A stretch of 64,000 nucleotides of DNA from Aquarana catesbeiana. Lineage: Eukaryota; Chordata; Amphibia; Anura; Ranidae. The DNA lies in assembly GCF_042186555.1 (NCBI RefSeq), contig NC_133326.1, positions 441,614,147-441,678,146 of the forward strand, given 5' to 3'. The first letter of the stretch is position 1. The number at the start of each line of letters is the position of its first letter. A program made the position numbers and the translations under genes. This document shows positions 33,718-46,284 of the stretch, piece by piece. The notes beneath the pieces are model-generated. The model was given only the letters and a program-made list of their open reading frames with translations. It ran no database searches and was not told where the DNA came from.

Positions 33718-35700
33718 ATGTTGTGTATATGTACTCCTCATAGAGTTCGTGCTGTGCGGGGGCTTGGTGTTGAGGTCCTTACCTTGACACAAGTCCAGTC
33801 CATGAACAGGGTGGGGAGGAGTTCATGGACCAAGAATTGGTTGCTCCAGCGTGACCAGTTCTGTCACATGCCTTTGCTCCGTGAGATCCGTGAGAATAAT
33901 CCTGATGATTTCAGGAACTTTCTCCGGATGACGGACCCCATATTTCATCGTTTGTTGGCTTTGCTGACCCCCTATATCAGCAGGCAGGATACCCTGCGGT
34001 ACTTGGCGACGGGGAGAAGTCTTCAGGACTTGAAGTTCTCAACAGGCATCTCCCCCCAGGCTCTGGGGATCATTATCCCAGAGACCTGTTCTAGCATCAT
34101 TCAGGTCCTGCAGAAGGAGTATATGAAGGTAAGATTTTTATCCTTTAAGATCAAATTTTATTGTCTAGAATGTTTGTTAATAAATTGAATTTCTTTCCTC
34201 ATTCCCTAATTACCATGATTGTAATATGCTGTGCATGTCCCCTTTGTCCTCATGCATGCTGGAATTTTAGGTATTTTATTTTTGTCCTTCATACATATTT
34301 GCCTTCACTTACCTCCCCAGCATGCTCTCCTGGCCCTAAAGCCACCTTGTCTACTCAATTAACAATGTATTTTGTCAACTCCATAGTAGTGCTTTACCCT
34401 AAAAACCCCCTAAAATGTAGAAAATTGTGATGTGTGTTTGAAATTCAGGCAGAGTGTCAGAAGCTATTTATTGTGTCCCAAAATCATTTCGAACCCTCCC
34501 TCCCCCCCAACTGCTAACTCAGCTGATAACAATCCTCTATCTGCTGACTTTGGTAAACCCATACACACTATACCCACCTCTTTAGCAGTCATATTTATGG
34601 ATGAATTCCCCAAAGCATGTAGTGCAAGGGCCTACCTGAATACTTTCAAATGGTACTGTTTAAAGTTTTTTTTACCCTATTATTATCTTGATAGGTAATA
34701 GCAGAATGTAAAAATGTGCTCAAATGTGTACAGTGTGTATTTATCTCTTTGTATTATGACACTTCTTACCTGTCCAGTGGGCTGCCAATAGTGTAAAGTA
34801 AGGAGGGGCTGGCCAAAGTAATACACATTATTTAGGCATTCATCTCTCAATGAAGTGGAGAGGGTTACCTGTCCAAAACATAACCCCCCCATAAAATTAC
34901 AAATGGCCCATGAGAGGGGGGGGGAATCTGATAGGCGGACCTTATACCTAGGTCTTTAAATACTCCCAAAAATAAATGTTATACTGATGTTGGCCAAGAA
35001 TGTTTGTGTCTAATCTGCTGTCCATGTTTATGTGCAAAATGATTCATTTATTTTTCTTGTTTGACTCCACAGTTTCCTTCCACGCCACAGGAATGGCAGA
35101 CTCTGGCCTCCCACTTTGCCCAGTGGTGGGACTTTCCTAACTGTGGAGGGGCAATTGATGGGAAACACATCCACATTGTCCCACCACCCAATTCGGGGTC
35201 ATACTATTACAACTACAAGGGGTTCAATAGTATTGTGATGTTGGCAGTGGTGTCGGCTACTTATGAGTTCCTGTGTGGACGTGGGGAAGAATGGCCGGAT
35301 GTCAGATGGTGGAGTCATCACCCAGACGGAGTTCTACAGGCGTTTCCAGAATGGCAGCTTGGACTTGCCACCTCCAGAAGACAATGTGGAAGGACTCCCA
35401 TTCGTCTTCGTTGCAGATGAAGCATTTGCGCTGGGAGACCATCTTATGCGGCCATTCCCTATGAGGACCCTCACCCCGGACCAGAGGGTTTTTAATTACC
35501 GGTTCCGCCTACTTCTTACACCCATACACATGGCGGAGTATAAACTGAATCATATCATTCTGGCGTGCTGTGTTCTCCACAACTTTTTAAGGCGAAATTC
35601 TGCCAACTATGCTGCCTCAGTTGGGCCTGAGGCCGGAATTCAAGTAAATGAACCAACCCTGACGGCACTTGAGGCTGGCCGTCCTGGCTTGCCCCCCTGA
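33718..35700 (+). pseudogene. Harbinger (HARBI1-like) transposase, two exons, broken
   Basis: Exon 1 is 33718-34128 (ATG; MPLLREIRENNPDDFRNFLRM; FSTGISPQALGIIIPETC) with donor AAG|gtaaga; exon 2 is 35073-35700 with acceptor ccacag|TTT, in phase. Catalytic first Asp in GGAIDGKHI (35140-35165). A 2-bp loss near 35273 shifts the frame before the second Asp (VDVGKNGRMSDGG). After VFNYR the text goes straight to FRLLLTP. HARBI-family proteins normally have about 17-20 residues here, including the catalytic Glu, so that Glu appears deleted. Poly-A signal aataaa at 35789-35794. 34129-35072 is the intron. Confidence 0.85.
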
Positions 35701-35920
35701 GTGCCTGCGAGGTCCGTCTTAGATACCTTGATTACTTTGCGGGTAGGGGGGCCATCAATATGCCAGACAATGTCTGATACATTTTTAAAATAAAAAAATA
35801 ATTTTAACTACTAAAATCTTTTGGTGACATTTACTGCTTGTGTTTCTTTTAGCTGACCCTGACAGAAATGTGGGGAGTCCTTGAAAATGTTGTGATTGTG
35901 TAACATTAGAAAGCACTGTT

Positions 35921-36029
35921 GGGTGTTATTTATTAAAGGATAATACACTTTGCACTACAAGTGCACTTGAGCCTGCATTGAAACTGCACTTGTAGTGCAA
36001 AGTGGATTTGCCCTTAGGAAATAACCCCC
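35921..36029. repeat. Small hairpin MITE
   Basis: Perfect 20-bp inverted arms (35946-35965 and 35985-36004) around a 19-nt loop, with weaker outer pairing (gggtgttatttatta versus aaataacccc). About 110 bp. No coding content. Resembles a precursor-miRNA-like fold. Confidence 0.7.
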
Positions 36030-37440
36030 ATTGTCACTGAAAACAACAATTTTACCACTACAAAATTTTAGGAGCATTGAAACAATAATCCACACATTCT
36101 TGAGTATCAATCTTTTTAATACCAGCACAATCACATGTGCATTTATAAAAGGTTTTTAACCACTTGCCGACCGCCTAACGCAGATATACTGCGGCAGAAT
36201 GGCACCGGCAGGCAAAATCACATACTTGGTACGTGATCTGCCTCCCGCGGGCGGGGGGCGCATGGCGTCCCCCCGGTGCCTGAGGCGGTCGGCATTGTTA
36301 GGGGAGCGATCCAGGCTGAGGGGGAGACCACTCATTCGTGGCCACCCCCTCGCGATCGCTCCCAACGAATGAATCTTCCTCTGCTGCTGTATAGTAAACA
36401 GCGGCAGAGGAAGTGATGTCATCCCTCCTCGGCTCTGTATTTTCCGTTCCAGCGCCGAGGAGAGAAGACATCTGAGTAAGTGCACAACACACACACTTAC
36501 AGTAAAACACACTAGGCATACTTTACACCCCAGATCATCCCCTAATCACCCCCCCTGTCACAGTGACACCAAGCAGTTTTTTCTTTTCTGATTACTGCAT
36601 TGGTGTCAGTTTGTGACAGAAGTGGTAGGGCAGTTAGTGGTAGCCCCCTTTAGGTCTAGGGTACCCCCCTAACCCCCCCTAATAAAGTTTTAACCCCTTG
36701 ATCACCCCCCGTCGCCAGTATCACTAAGCGATCGTTTTTCTGATCGCTGTATTAGTGTCACTGGTGACGCTAGTTAGGGAGGTAAACATATAGGTTCGCC
36801 GTCAGTGTTTTATAGCGTCAGGGACCCCCATATACTACCTAATAAAGGTTTTAACCCCTTGATTTCCCCCTAGTTAACCCTTTCACCAGTGATCAATGTA
36901 TAACTGTTACGGGTGACGCTGGTTAGTTCGTTTATTTTTTATAGTGTCAGGGCACCCGCCGTTTATTACCTAAAAAAGGTTTAGCCCCCTGATCACCCGG
37001 CGGTGATATAAGTTAGGTTTTAGGGTCAGATAGGGTCTGCGTCGCCCCAGGTAGTGTCAGGTTAGCGCCAGTACCGCTAACACCCACGCACGCAGCATAC
37101 ACCTCCCTTAGTGGTATAGTATCTGAACGGATCAATATCTGATCCGATCAGATCTCTACTAGCATCCCCAGCAGTTTAGGGTTCCCAAAAATGCAGAGTT
37201 AGCGGGATCAGCCCAGATACCTGCTAGCACCTGTGTTTTGCCCCTCCGCCCAGCCCAGCCCACCCAAGTGCAGTATCGATCAATCACTGTCACTTACAAA
37301 ACACTAAACACATAACTGCAGCGTTCGCAGAGTCAGGCCTGATCCCTGCGATCGCTAACAGTTTTTTTGGTAGCGTTTTGGTGAACTGGCAAGCACCAGC
37401 GGCCTAGTACACCCCGGTCATAGTCAAACCAGCACTGCAG

Positions 37441-37844
37441 TAACACTTGGTGATGTGGCGAGTCCCATAAGTGCAGTTCAAGCTAGTGAGGTGGCAAGCA
37501 CAAGTAGTGTCTCGCTGCCACCAAGAAGACAAACACAGGCCCGTCGTGCCCATAATGCCCTTCCTGCTGCATTGCCAATCCTAATTGGGAACCCACCACT
37601 TCTGCAGCACCCGTACTTCCCCCATTCACATCCCCAACCAAATGCAGTCGGCTGCATGAGAGGCATTTTCTTTATGTCCTCCCGAGTACCCCTACCCAAC
37701 GAACCCCCCCAAAAAAGATGTCGTGTCTGCAGCAAGTGCGGATATAGGCGTGACACCTGCTATTATTGTCCCTCCTGTCCTGACAATCCTGGTCTTTGCA
37801 TTGGTGAATGTTTTGAACGCTATCATACACTAGTTGAGTATTAG
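37441..37844 (+). pseudogene. piggyBac transposase remnant (N-terminal piece fused to Cys-rich tail)
   Basis: Encodes a piece of the disordered N-terminus (ASPISAVQASEVASTSSV) joined to the C-terminal cysteine domain (KRCRVCSKCGYRRDTCYYCPSCPDNPGLC.GEC). The catalytic DDD core present in the second copy (about 56470-57690) is gone. The 130-codon frame 37455-37844 across the junction is open, with cross-brace zinc ligands intact, so a small DNA-binding or competitor protein cannot be excluded. Confidence 0.8.
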
Positions 37845-38040
37845 CGTAGGGTACAGCATTGCACAGACTAGGCACACTTTCACAGGGTCTCCCAAGATGC
37901 CATCACATTTTGAGAGACCCGAACCTGGAACTGGTTACAGTTATAAAAGTTACAGTTACAAAAAAAAGTGTAAAAAAAAAAAAAAAACACAAAAAAATAT
38001 ATAAAATAAAAAAAAACAAAAATAGTTGTCATTTTATTGT

Positions 38041-38042
38041 TC

Positions 38043-38083
<41 letters not shown>
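38041..38083. repeat. CT microsatellite
   Basis: ctctct run of about 40 bp in the 3' UTR of the piggyBac remnant; the second piggyBac has a shorter interrupted tract at 58087-58110. Confidence 0.9.
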
Positions 38084-38086
<3 letters not shown>

Positions 38087-38186
38087 TTCTCTGTTGTTCT
38101 GCTCTTTTTTACTGTATTCTATTCTGCAATGTTTTATTGTTATTATGTTTTATCATGTTTGCTTTTCAGGTATGCAATTTTTTATA

Positions 38187-41100
38187 CTTTACTGTTTACT
38201 GTGTTTTATTGTTAACCTTTTTTTGTCTTCAGGTACGCCATTCAGCTGCAGAGCGGATTTATTTATCTTGACAGCAACAGCGTTTGCTCCCACGATATAT
38301 AAAGCCGTGACTCCAGCGGAGGTGATATATGCCGAAGAATGGGGGCAGCAGGGGCGGAGGAGCGATTTGCTCCTAACTTTTGGGGTGGATGCCCCCATGC
38401 TTCGGCATATATAAATTGTGCATGTATGCCCATCATTAGAAGTGGGTGGATGAAGGGAGATATTCTAATGGTGGGCATACCCACCAAGCAATCTCTTTTT
38501 TTCGTTCAGCCCACAGGCTGCATGAAAAAATAAGATTACAATATATGCCCAACAAGGACCAGTAATGTACTGGTATGTTGCTGGACTTTGAGTGGTTATA
38601 CCAGAATGATGCCTGCAGGTTTAGGTATCATGTTGGTGTCATTCTTTTCAGCCAGCGGTCAGCTTTCATGTAAAAGCAATCCTAGCAGCTAATTAGCCTC
38701 TAGACTGCTTTTACAAGCAGTGGGAGGGAATGTCACCCCCTCCCACCATCTTGCATGTTTTTCTCTGGCTCTCCTGTCCCAACAGGGAACCTGAGAATAC
38801 AGCCGGTGATTCTGTCAGCTGACCATAGAGCTGATCAGAGACCAGAATGGCTCCAATCATCTCTAAGGCCTAAGAAGCCGGAAGCTACGAGCATTTAATG
38901 ACTTAGATTTCGCCGGATGTAAACAGCGCCATTGGGAAATTGGGAAAGCATTTTATCACACTGATCTTGGTGTGGTCAGATACTTTGAGGGCAGAGGAGA
39001 GATCTAGGGTCTAATAGACCCCATTCTTTTCAAAAAAGAGTACCTGTCACTACCTATTGCTATCATAGGGGATATTTACATTCCCTGACATAACAATAAA
39101 AATGATAAAAAATAAAAAAATGAAAGGAACAGTTTAAAAATAAGATAAAAAAAAAAAAAAAGCACCCCTGTCCCCCCTGCTCTCGCGCAAAGGCGAACCC
39201 AAGTGTTGGTCTGGAATCAAATGTAAACAGCAATTGCACCATGCATGTGAGGTATCACTGCGAAGGTCAGATCGAGGGCAGTCATTTTAGCAGTAGACCT
39301 CCTCTGTAAATCTAAAGTGGTAACCGGTAAAGGCTTTTAAAGGCTTTTAAAAATGTATGTAGTTTGTCGCCACTGCACGTTTGTGCGCAATTTTAAAGCA
39401 TGTCATGTTTGGTATCCATGTACTCAGCCTAAGATCATCTTTTTTATTTCATCAAACATTTGGGCAATAATCTGTGTTTTAGTGCATTAAAATGTAAAAA
39501 AGTGTGTTTTTTCCCAAAAAAAATGCATTTGAAAAATCACTGCGCAAATACTGTGTGAAAAAAAAAAAGAAACACCCACCATTTTAATCTGTAGGGCATT
39601 TGCTTTAAAAAATATATATAATGTTTGGGGGTTCAAAGTAATTTTCTTGCAAAAAAAATAAAAAATTTTCATGTAAACAAATAGTGTCAGAAAGGGCTTT
39701 GTCTTCAAGTGGTTAGAAGAGTGGGTGATGTGTGACATAAGCTTCTAAATGTTGTGCATAAAATGCCAGGACAGTTCAAAACCCCCCAAATGACCCCATT
39801 TTGGAAAGTAGACACCCCAAGCTATTTGTTGAGAGGCCTGTCGAGTCCATGGAATATTTTATATTGTGACACAAGTTGCGGGAAAAAGACAATTTTTTTT
39901 TTTTTTTTTGCACAAAGTTGTCACTAAATAATATATTGCTCAAACATGCCATGGGAATATGTGAAATTACACCCCAAAATACATTCTGTTGCTTCTCCTG
40001 AGTACGGGGATACCACATGTGTGAGACTTTTTGGGAGCCTAGCCGCGTACGGGACCCGAAAACCAATCACTGCCTTCAGGGTTTCTAAGGGTGTAAATTT
40101 TTGATTTCACTCCTCACTGCCTATCACAGTTTCGGAGGTCATGGAATGCCCAGATGGCACAACCCCCCCCCAAATGACCCCATTTTGGAAAGCAGACACC
40201 CCAAGCTGTTTGCTGAGAGGTATGGTGAGTATTTTGCAGACCTTGCTTTTTGTCACAAAGTTTTGAAAATTGAAAAAAGAAAAAAAATAAATTTTTCTTT
40301 TCTTTCTTCATTTTCAAAAACAAATGAGAGCTGCAAAATACTCACCATGCCTCTCAGCAAATAGCTTGGGGTGTCTACTTTCCAAAATGGGGTCATTTTG
40401 GGGGGTTTGTGCCATCTTGGCATTTTATGGCCTTCAAAACTGTGATAGGTAGTGAGGAGTGAAATCAAAAATTTATGCCCTTAGAAATCCTGAAGGAGGT
40501 GCTTGGTTTTCGGTGCCCCGTACACGGCTAGGCTCCCAAAAAGTCCCACACATGTGGTATCCCCATACTCAGGAGAAGACAGCTAAATGTATTTTGGGGT
40601 GCAATTCAACATATGCCCATGGCCTGTGTGAGCAATATATCATTTAGTGACAACTTTTTGTAATTTTTTTTTTTTGTCATTCAGTCACTTGGGACAAAAA
40701 AATTAATATTCAATGGGCTCAACATGCCTCTCAGCAATTTCCTTGGGGTGTCTACTTTCCAAAATGGGGTCATTTGGGGGGGGGGGTTTGAACTGTCCTG
40801 GCATTTTATGCACAACATTTAGAAGCTTATGTCACACATCACCCACTCTTCTAACCACTTGAAGACAAAGCCCTTTCTGACACTATTTGTTTACATGAAA
40901 AAATTTTTTTTTTTGCAAGAAAAATTACTTTGAACCCCCAAACATTATACATTCTCAGGTTCCCTGTTGGGACAGGAGAGCCATACAAAAACATGCAAGA
41001 CAGTGGGAGGGGGGGACATTCCCTCCCACTGCTTGTAAAAGCAGTCTAGAGGCTAATTAGCTGCTAGGATTGCTTTTACATGAAAGCCGACCGCTGGCTG

Positions 41101-41560
41101 AAAAGAATGACACCAAGATGATACCTAAACCTGCAGGCATCATTCTGGTATAACCACTCAAAGTCCAGCAATATACCAGTACGTTGCTGGTCCTTGTTGG
41201 GCATATATTGTAATCTTTTTTTTTCATGCAGCCTGTGGGCTGAACTAAAAAAAGAGATTGATTGGTGGGTATGCCCACCATTAGAATACCTCCCTTCATC
41301 CACCCACTTCTAATGATGGGCATACATGCACCATTTATATATGCCAAAGCATGGGGGCATCCGCCCCAAAAGTTAGGAGCAAATCGTTCCTCCGCCCCTG
41401 CTGCCCCCATGCTTCGGCATATATCACCTCCGCTGGAGTCACGGCTTTATATATCATGGGAGCAAACGCTGTTGCTGTGAAGATAAATAAATCCACTCTG
41501 CAGCTGAATGTCGTACCTGAAGACAAAAAAATGGTTAACAATAAAACATAGTAAACACTG
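38187..41560. repeat. 3.4-kb inverted repeat inside the first piggyBac
   Basis: 38187-39790 matches 40785-41560 in reverse, and 39760-40280 matches 40290-40800, folding around about 40283 (gaaaattgaaaaaagaaaa versus its complement). The right arm lacks about 0.8 kb (equivalent of about 38800-39620). Shared landmarks: ggatttatttatcttgacagc, gtgggtggatgaaggga, atgaccccattttggaaag. No gene. Embedded 80-bp hairpins are listed under findings. Confidence 0.82.
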
Positions 41561-42159
41561 TCCTGCCATTTTAGCACCTCAAGAAATGAGATAGGCAGTC
41601 ATAAACTAAAACCTGTGTAAATTCCAGAAAATGTACCCTAGTTTGTAGACGCTATAACTTTTGCGCAAACCAATAAATATACGCTTATTGACATTTTTTT
41701 TACCAAAGACATGTGGCTGAATACATTTTGGACTAAATGTATGACTAAAATTGAGTTTATTGTATTTTTTTATAACAAAAAGTAGAAAATATCGTTTTTT
41801 TTCAAAATTTTCGGTCTTTTTTCGTTTATAGCGCAAAAAATATAAAACCGCAGAGGTGATCAAATACCATCAAAAGAAAGCTCTATCTGTGGGAACAAAA
41901 GGACGCAAATTTCATTTGGGTACAGCATTGCATGACCGCGCAATTAGCAGTTAAAACGACGCAATGCAAAAATTGTAAAAAGTGCTCTGGTCAGGAAGGG
42001 GGTAACTCCTTCCATGGCTGAAGTGGTTAAAACCTGATAAAAACTGATGATCCAAAAAATTAAATAGATGAAATCTAAGTGTATTTACGCTGGCAAATAC
42101 CATCTGTATATTAGATCATACAATAAAGAATTTTTTTACATAAAATTACAGATAAAAAG

Positions 42160-43780
42160 AGAGAGAGATGGAAACTCCCTCTAGTGGGCAATCACAATAT
42201 GGCAAGTAAATTCACACTGCCATAGCATGGGTACATAGTACATAGTCATCGGTTTTAACATAATATGTCCAATTACGTTCTAAGTATATAGGAGCGATTG
42301 GTTTCATGTCTGACGCTCGTGGTCTAGGGGTTGCTATGGCTACCTCTCTGCCATAAGAGCGATCCGCCTTCGCCTGTCTCCATACCCTTTGAGAAAGTGA
42401 CGTGGCAGTCACGCAACGCGTCAGTGAGGAGAGAGGCGGGTCGTTCGGCTGCAATCGGCTCCCCGATCTTGGCCGGGATCGGTGAGCAGTGAAACAGCTG
42501 AAGTTGTTTGTCGTTTGCTGTTGAGTTTTACTATGTAAGTGGCTAAAGGCTGTAATAAAATTGTTTATACTTTATCACACTATGGAGTCCTTCCCTCTTT
42601 ATATGTTTGGAGCTGAGTTTACTTGAATCATCTGGAAGCAGAAGTTTGGAGACCCCTGGGGGATCGGTCGTCAGGGAGATCGGGAGCTGTCTGGGTCATC
42701 TTTACTAGTTTGCTGGGCTGTTATCGTTCAGCCGGGAGGTGAGAGGCTGGGGGAACCATCACTTTCATTTCACCCTTATTTCACTATTGGTCACTCTTGG
42801 AGGAATTTGGTTTGACACATTATTTCCACTCAAAGTGTCATGATGGGGATCTGATTATGTATGGGACTTTTTATGGGACTATTTACTGTTAACCATTTTA
42901 ATTTATGGGACTATTTATTGTTTACTTTTTTCCCACAATTTTTTCATATATACACCTGTTTGAAGAGTTATTTGTCGGGGTTTATTGAAGTTTTAATGGA
43001 TGCTGCTCTCATTGCTGTGTTTCACTTGTTACACTCACCTGTATTATCTAGTTTTAGACTTTGATGCTGCACTGTTTGATATTATGCACTTTTAAGACAA
43101 TTGTTTCTTTTATTATTTATTTTGCTACATTATTGTTGGAGCGGTGTATTTTGATTATTCAAATCAGCATCTATGTTGCACTACGGGTGGATTTTGTTTA
43201 TTTTGACACACTTTCTAGATGACATTTGGACTTGTGAAAGTTTCTTTGATGCTCGCTACATACTTTTGATTGATTATTTACTATTATGTTCCCCTGTTAT
43301 TCACCAACATTGAGGAAGTTTGATTGATTGGAAATATTTCTCTCTGATATACTTATTAATTTAGGGGCTTCACCTCAGCTTATTATTGATTCATTGTTTG
43401 ATGCAATATTGTTTTTTTGTGACCTTTGGTTGCACAATACAGTGGAATATTAATTGCTTAGACCTAATTATTACTTGGAGTCCCTTATTTTGGATCCTCC
43501 TGGTATGGTTGAGAGTTTCACATATAAATTATTTTAGTATTTTTTAACATCTAGTTAAGCGCTGCATGTTTTATTGCCTATATTTGCTTTCGATTGGTGT
43601 GTGAACACTTATATGTGTGGCAGCTACTATCTATTTATCTCGTTTAGTTTGTGCTTAATTATCGACCATTTCCTATTAGCTACATATTTTTTATTATTTA
43701 TTTTTTAGTATATATTTATTTTTATCTTTTTCATTTGTCTTTTTGTGGTGTGCGCACAAGTATCTATTATTCACCTAAAA
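42160..43780 (+). mobile_element. Possible PLE terminal-repeat fragment inside Harbinger
   Basis: AT-rich region without ORFs. It contains a hammerhead-like block at 42388-42424 (stem gtgac/gtcac, then gcaacgcgtcag), followed by AT-rich sequence with pyrimidine-rich ttttttag. The layout (catalytic-like motif, then leader, then acceptor) parallels the PLE at 48530-48920. Exact ends are not determined; 42031-42159 may still be Harbinger sequence. Could be a different element. Confidence 0.4.
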
Positions 43781-43861
43781 ATATAGAAACAAAAACATAC
43801 CATGTATTATAAAAATGCCGGCATCCATCTCTTACCTAAGCCTGTGGTTGCAGACACTCAC

Positions 43862-45006
43862 CTGTTGTGGTGACAATTTCCACCACGTCTCCCTCCTCCT
43901 CCTCCTGTTGGCTTTGGGGGATTGCTCCTTCTTCCAGAGGTGGGGAGTCTGTGGTCTCCTCGGATGAGTGGTGTCCTCCGAGTCTTTTCTCCCCTATGTA
44001 AAAAAAAAAATAGGTATACTTAGCACACAGATATTTGATGGCAGAAATAGGAATATGAAACATTGCTTGGAAGTGGGGTACAATTGTCTGTTTTGGCAGA
44101 GTTACAAGATGAAGAAATATTTTGTCACTTTGTCAAGCTTGAATACTTACCTGTTTTGTACAAGCTTCACAGATGGAGACACCTCCATAGTATACACTGG
44201 AGCACCTCAGTGGGCCCCCTAATAAAAAGGGTGTTCTGGTGTTCCACACTAGTGCTCCAGCATCCAGATGTGTAAACAGCTGCTGAGTGTCCTCTCCTTA
44301 CACAGAATCTAGTTTGCATTACATACTAGTTACCAACCCATCTAGACACCAAATTATTTTAAGAGAAGTAGGCTAGCAAAAATGTATTCAAATGCATATG
44401 GCCAAAACAATGGTGTTTTCTATGCCGAACAAACAATGTTTCATACGAATGAACAATGTGCCCATGAACATGAAAGTTGCCATTTTAAACTGTACAACAG
44501 TAAAGAAAAACACACGGAGCAGCACGAACGTAATCAAAATAAAGAATAGGAACACAGCACAACTACTTACTTTTTTGCAGCACTCTCCTGATCCTTCTTT
44601 ACTGCTCGTGCTCCCTTAATTTTAGGTCCTACCACCGCTTCCTCAGTTGATCCTTGGATCGTTGTACCCCGAAATTCTTCTGCAGACTTTTGACCACTTT
44701 CGCCATGATCTTGGCCTTCCGGACATTGGGGTTGGGGTAAGGTCCATACTTCCCGTCATAGTCGGCCCTCTTCATTATGTCGACCATCTCCAACATCTCC
44801 CCAAAGGACATATTTGAGGCCTTAAATCGTTTCTTCCGGGATAGGGACGTTTCTGGCTCTGGGCTTTCCTCCTCCTCCTCCTTGTTGCTGTAATTAGCAC
44901 GCACCTGTTGTGTCTCTGCCATGTGCTCTTCCCTCACTGCCCCGAACGAGAAGGGGCATGGGAATAGATTAGAAAGAACATCAGGGGCGGGCGGAGTTTC
45001 ACGCAT
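43862..45006 (-). pseudogene. Harbinger Myb/SANT-like gene (three visible exons, stop in exon 1)
   Basis: Exons on the minus strand: 45006-44571 (donor gtaagta), 44218-44151 (acceptor ttattag; donor gtaagta), and 43993-43862 (acceptor acatag; donor gtgagtg). Exon 1 begins MRETPPAPDV and has a basic KKRFK stretch and a trihelix-like region (MLEMVDIMKRADYDGKYG; KAKIMAKVVKSLQKNFGV; DQLRKRW). A TAG at 44629 breaks it, and another stop (TAA) follows Glu-His-Glu-Gln. Exon 3 is acidic (EEEEGDVVEIV). Harbinger elements need such a Myb-like partner for nuclear import and DNA binding. Last exon not located. Confidence 0.72.
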
Positions 45007-45208
45007 GCGCAGTATATATAAAGCGTAACGCGCGTGTGTAGTACGTATGATCTGTGAGCGGAGGAAGGAGTATCGGAGGCGCCAATCGTGATAACGAAGG
45101 TAAGATCTTAACTTGGGCCTACACTGCTTCTAGATTGAGGCTTATATTGTAACAAGATTAGGAGACTTTAGCCTGACATTAGGGTTTGTCTTGTGTCTTG
45201 CAGATAAA
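45007..45208. promoter_or_regulatory. Divergent promoter of Harbinger Myb-like and MADF genes
   Basis: Contains tatatataaag (45013-45023) reading towards MADF, a ccaat (45082-45086), a short leader exon ending at donor gaag|gtaaga (45099/45100), and acceptor cttgcag at 45203. The Myb-like start is only about 200 bp from the MADF start. Confidence 0.65.
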
Positions 45209-46244
45209 ATGGATGGCTTCAATGACCACAACTTCCTTCCCCTGTTCATAGACAAGTACAGGGAGCTGCCCTGTCTGTGGCAGGTGAAACACCCACAATA
45301 TAATAATAAACAAAAGAGGCAGGCAGCGCTGGAGAAACAGCTGGAGTTAGTGAAGCCGGTGGTCCCCACGGCAACCATCCCCTATTTAAGAGCCAAAATT
45401 GGTGGCCTGAGGAGCACTTATCTTAGCGAGCGCAAAAAGGTCACAGATTCCCAGAGATCCGGAGCTGCAGCAGATGACGTTTATGTCCCCAGGCTGTGGT
45501 ACTATGAGAGACTGCGATTTCTGTCAGACCAGACTGGAGTCAGGGAATCCCTCTCCACTCTTCCTTCCACTCTATCTTCCACCCCAGCTGAGGCTTCCAA
45601 TGTCCAACCTGGGACTTCCAGCCAGGAAGAAGTGGAGGAGCCCAGTTGGAGCCAGGTATAGCATTGTTCTACATATTTCTGGTCAATAAATAAATGTTTA
45701 CTAGATGTTATTATTGATCACTAATTGCTGATTTAATAAAGCGTTTTACATATCAACAGACAGTAGTGGGCACAAAAAATTGGGACAATAATGAAAAATG
45801 CTGGGCTCAGAATGATAGTCTGTTATATTTGTTAACATTCAATTTGCAACAATCGTGAGGAGAAAATTGTGTGTGATTGATGAAGAAAAAACTAAAACTA
45901 TGTCCCTTTTTCATACACAGGAAGACCTCAGCCAGGACGAGGCTCTGGAATGTGGCACACAGGAGGAGGCTGTGGAATGTGGCAGCCAGGAGGAGGCAGG
46001 GCTAAGTGGCAGCCAGGAAAAGGCCGGGCCCAGTAGGAGCCTGACAAAATCGCAGGTTCCTCCCCTCCGCCTTCCAACCAAAAGACCCAGGAAGGGGAGT
46101 AACGTGCAGGATTCAGCACTCAGGCTGATACAGGTGGCTTCTGCGTCCCTCAGAGCCATCCCCACTCCTGAAGAGGCCTTTGCCTGCAGGGCATGCAGGA
46201 GGGCCAAAGCCTCATGTGTGAGGACCTTCTTTACAAAACACTAA
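45209..46244 (+). CDS. MADF-domain accessory protein of Harbinger, intact, two coding exons
   Basis: Coding exons 45209-45655 and 45921-46244, donor CCAG|gtatag and acceptor acacag|GAAG, keeping frame; 256 aa. A non-coding leader exon ends at 45099. N-terminal MADF/Myb-like DNA-binding domain (about residues 8-100): FIDKYRELPCLWQVKHPQY, AEKQLE-type helix, LRAKIGGLRSTYLSERKKV, and PRLWYYERLRFL. Exon 2 has repeated acidic xSQEEA motifs and a C-terminal Cys cluster (FACRACRRAKASC). Poly-A signal aataaa at 46616-46621. Likely binds the element's termini or partners the transposase. It is the only intact Harbinger gene here. Known in some PIF/Harbinger lineages; function here is inferred. Confidence 0.82.
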
Positions 46245-46284
46245 CTAAGGGGGTGAGGGGCAAAATTACACACAAAACCCACCT

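Larger units (their letters stand above)
36160..42026 (+). mobile_element. piggyBac deletion derivative with a long internal palindrome
   Basis: TTAA duplications at 36156-36159 and 42027-42030; ends ccacttgccgacc and ggctgaagtgg. It is collinear at its left with the second piggyBac (54684 onwards), but most transposase coding is deleted. 36160-37450 is leader sequence with no gene; 41561-42026 is the conserved right terminal region. The centre is the large inverted repeat annotated separately. Confidence 0.9.

Noticed and set aside
39487..40468. Short ORFs in the palindrome
   Set aside because: Low complexity, on both arms in mirrored form, no domain.
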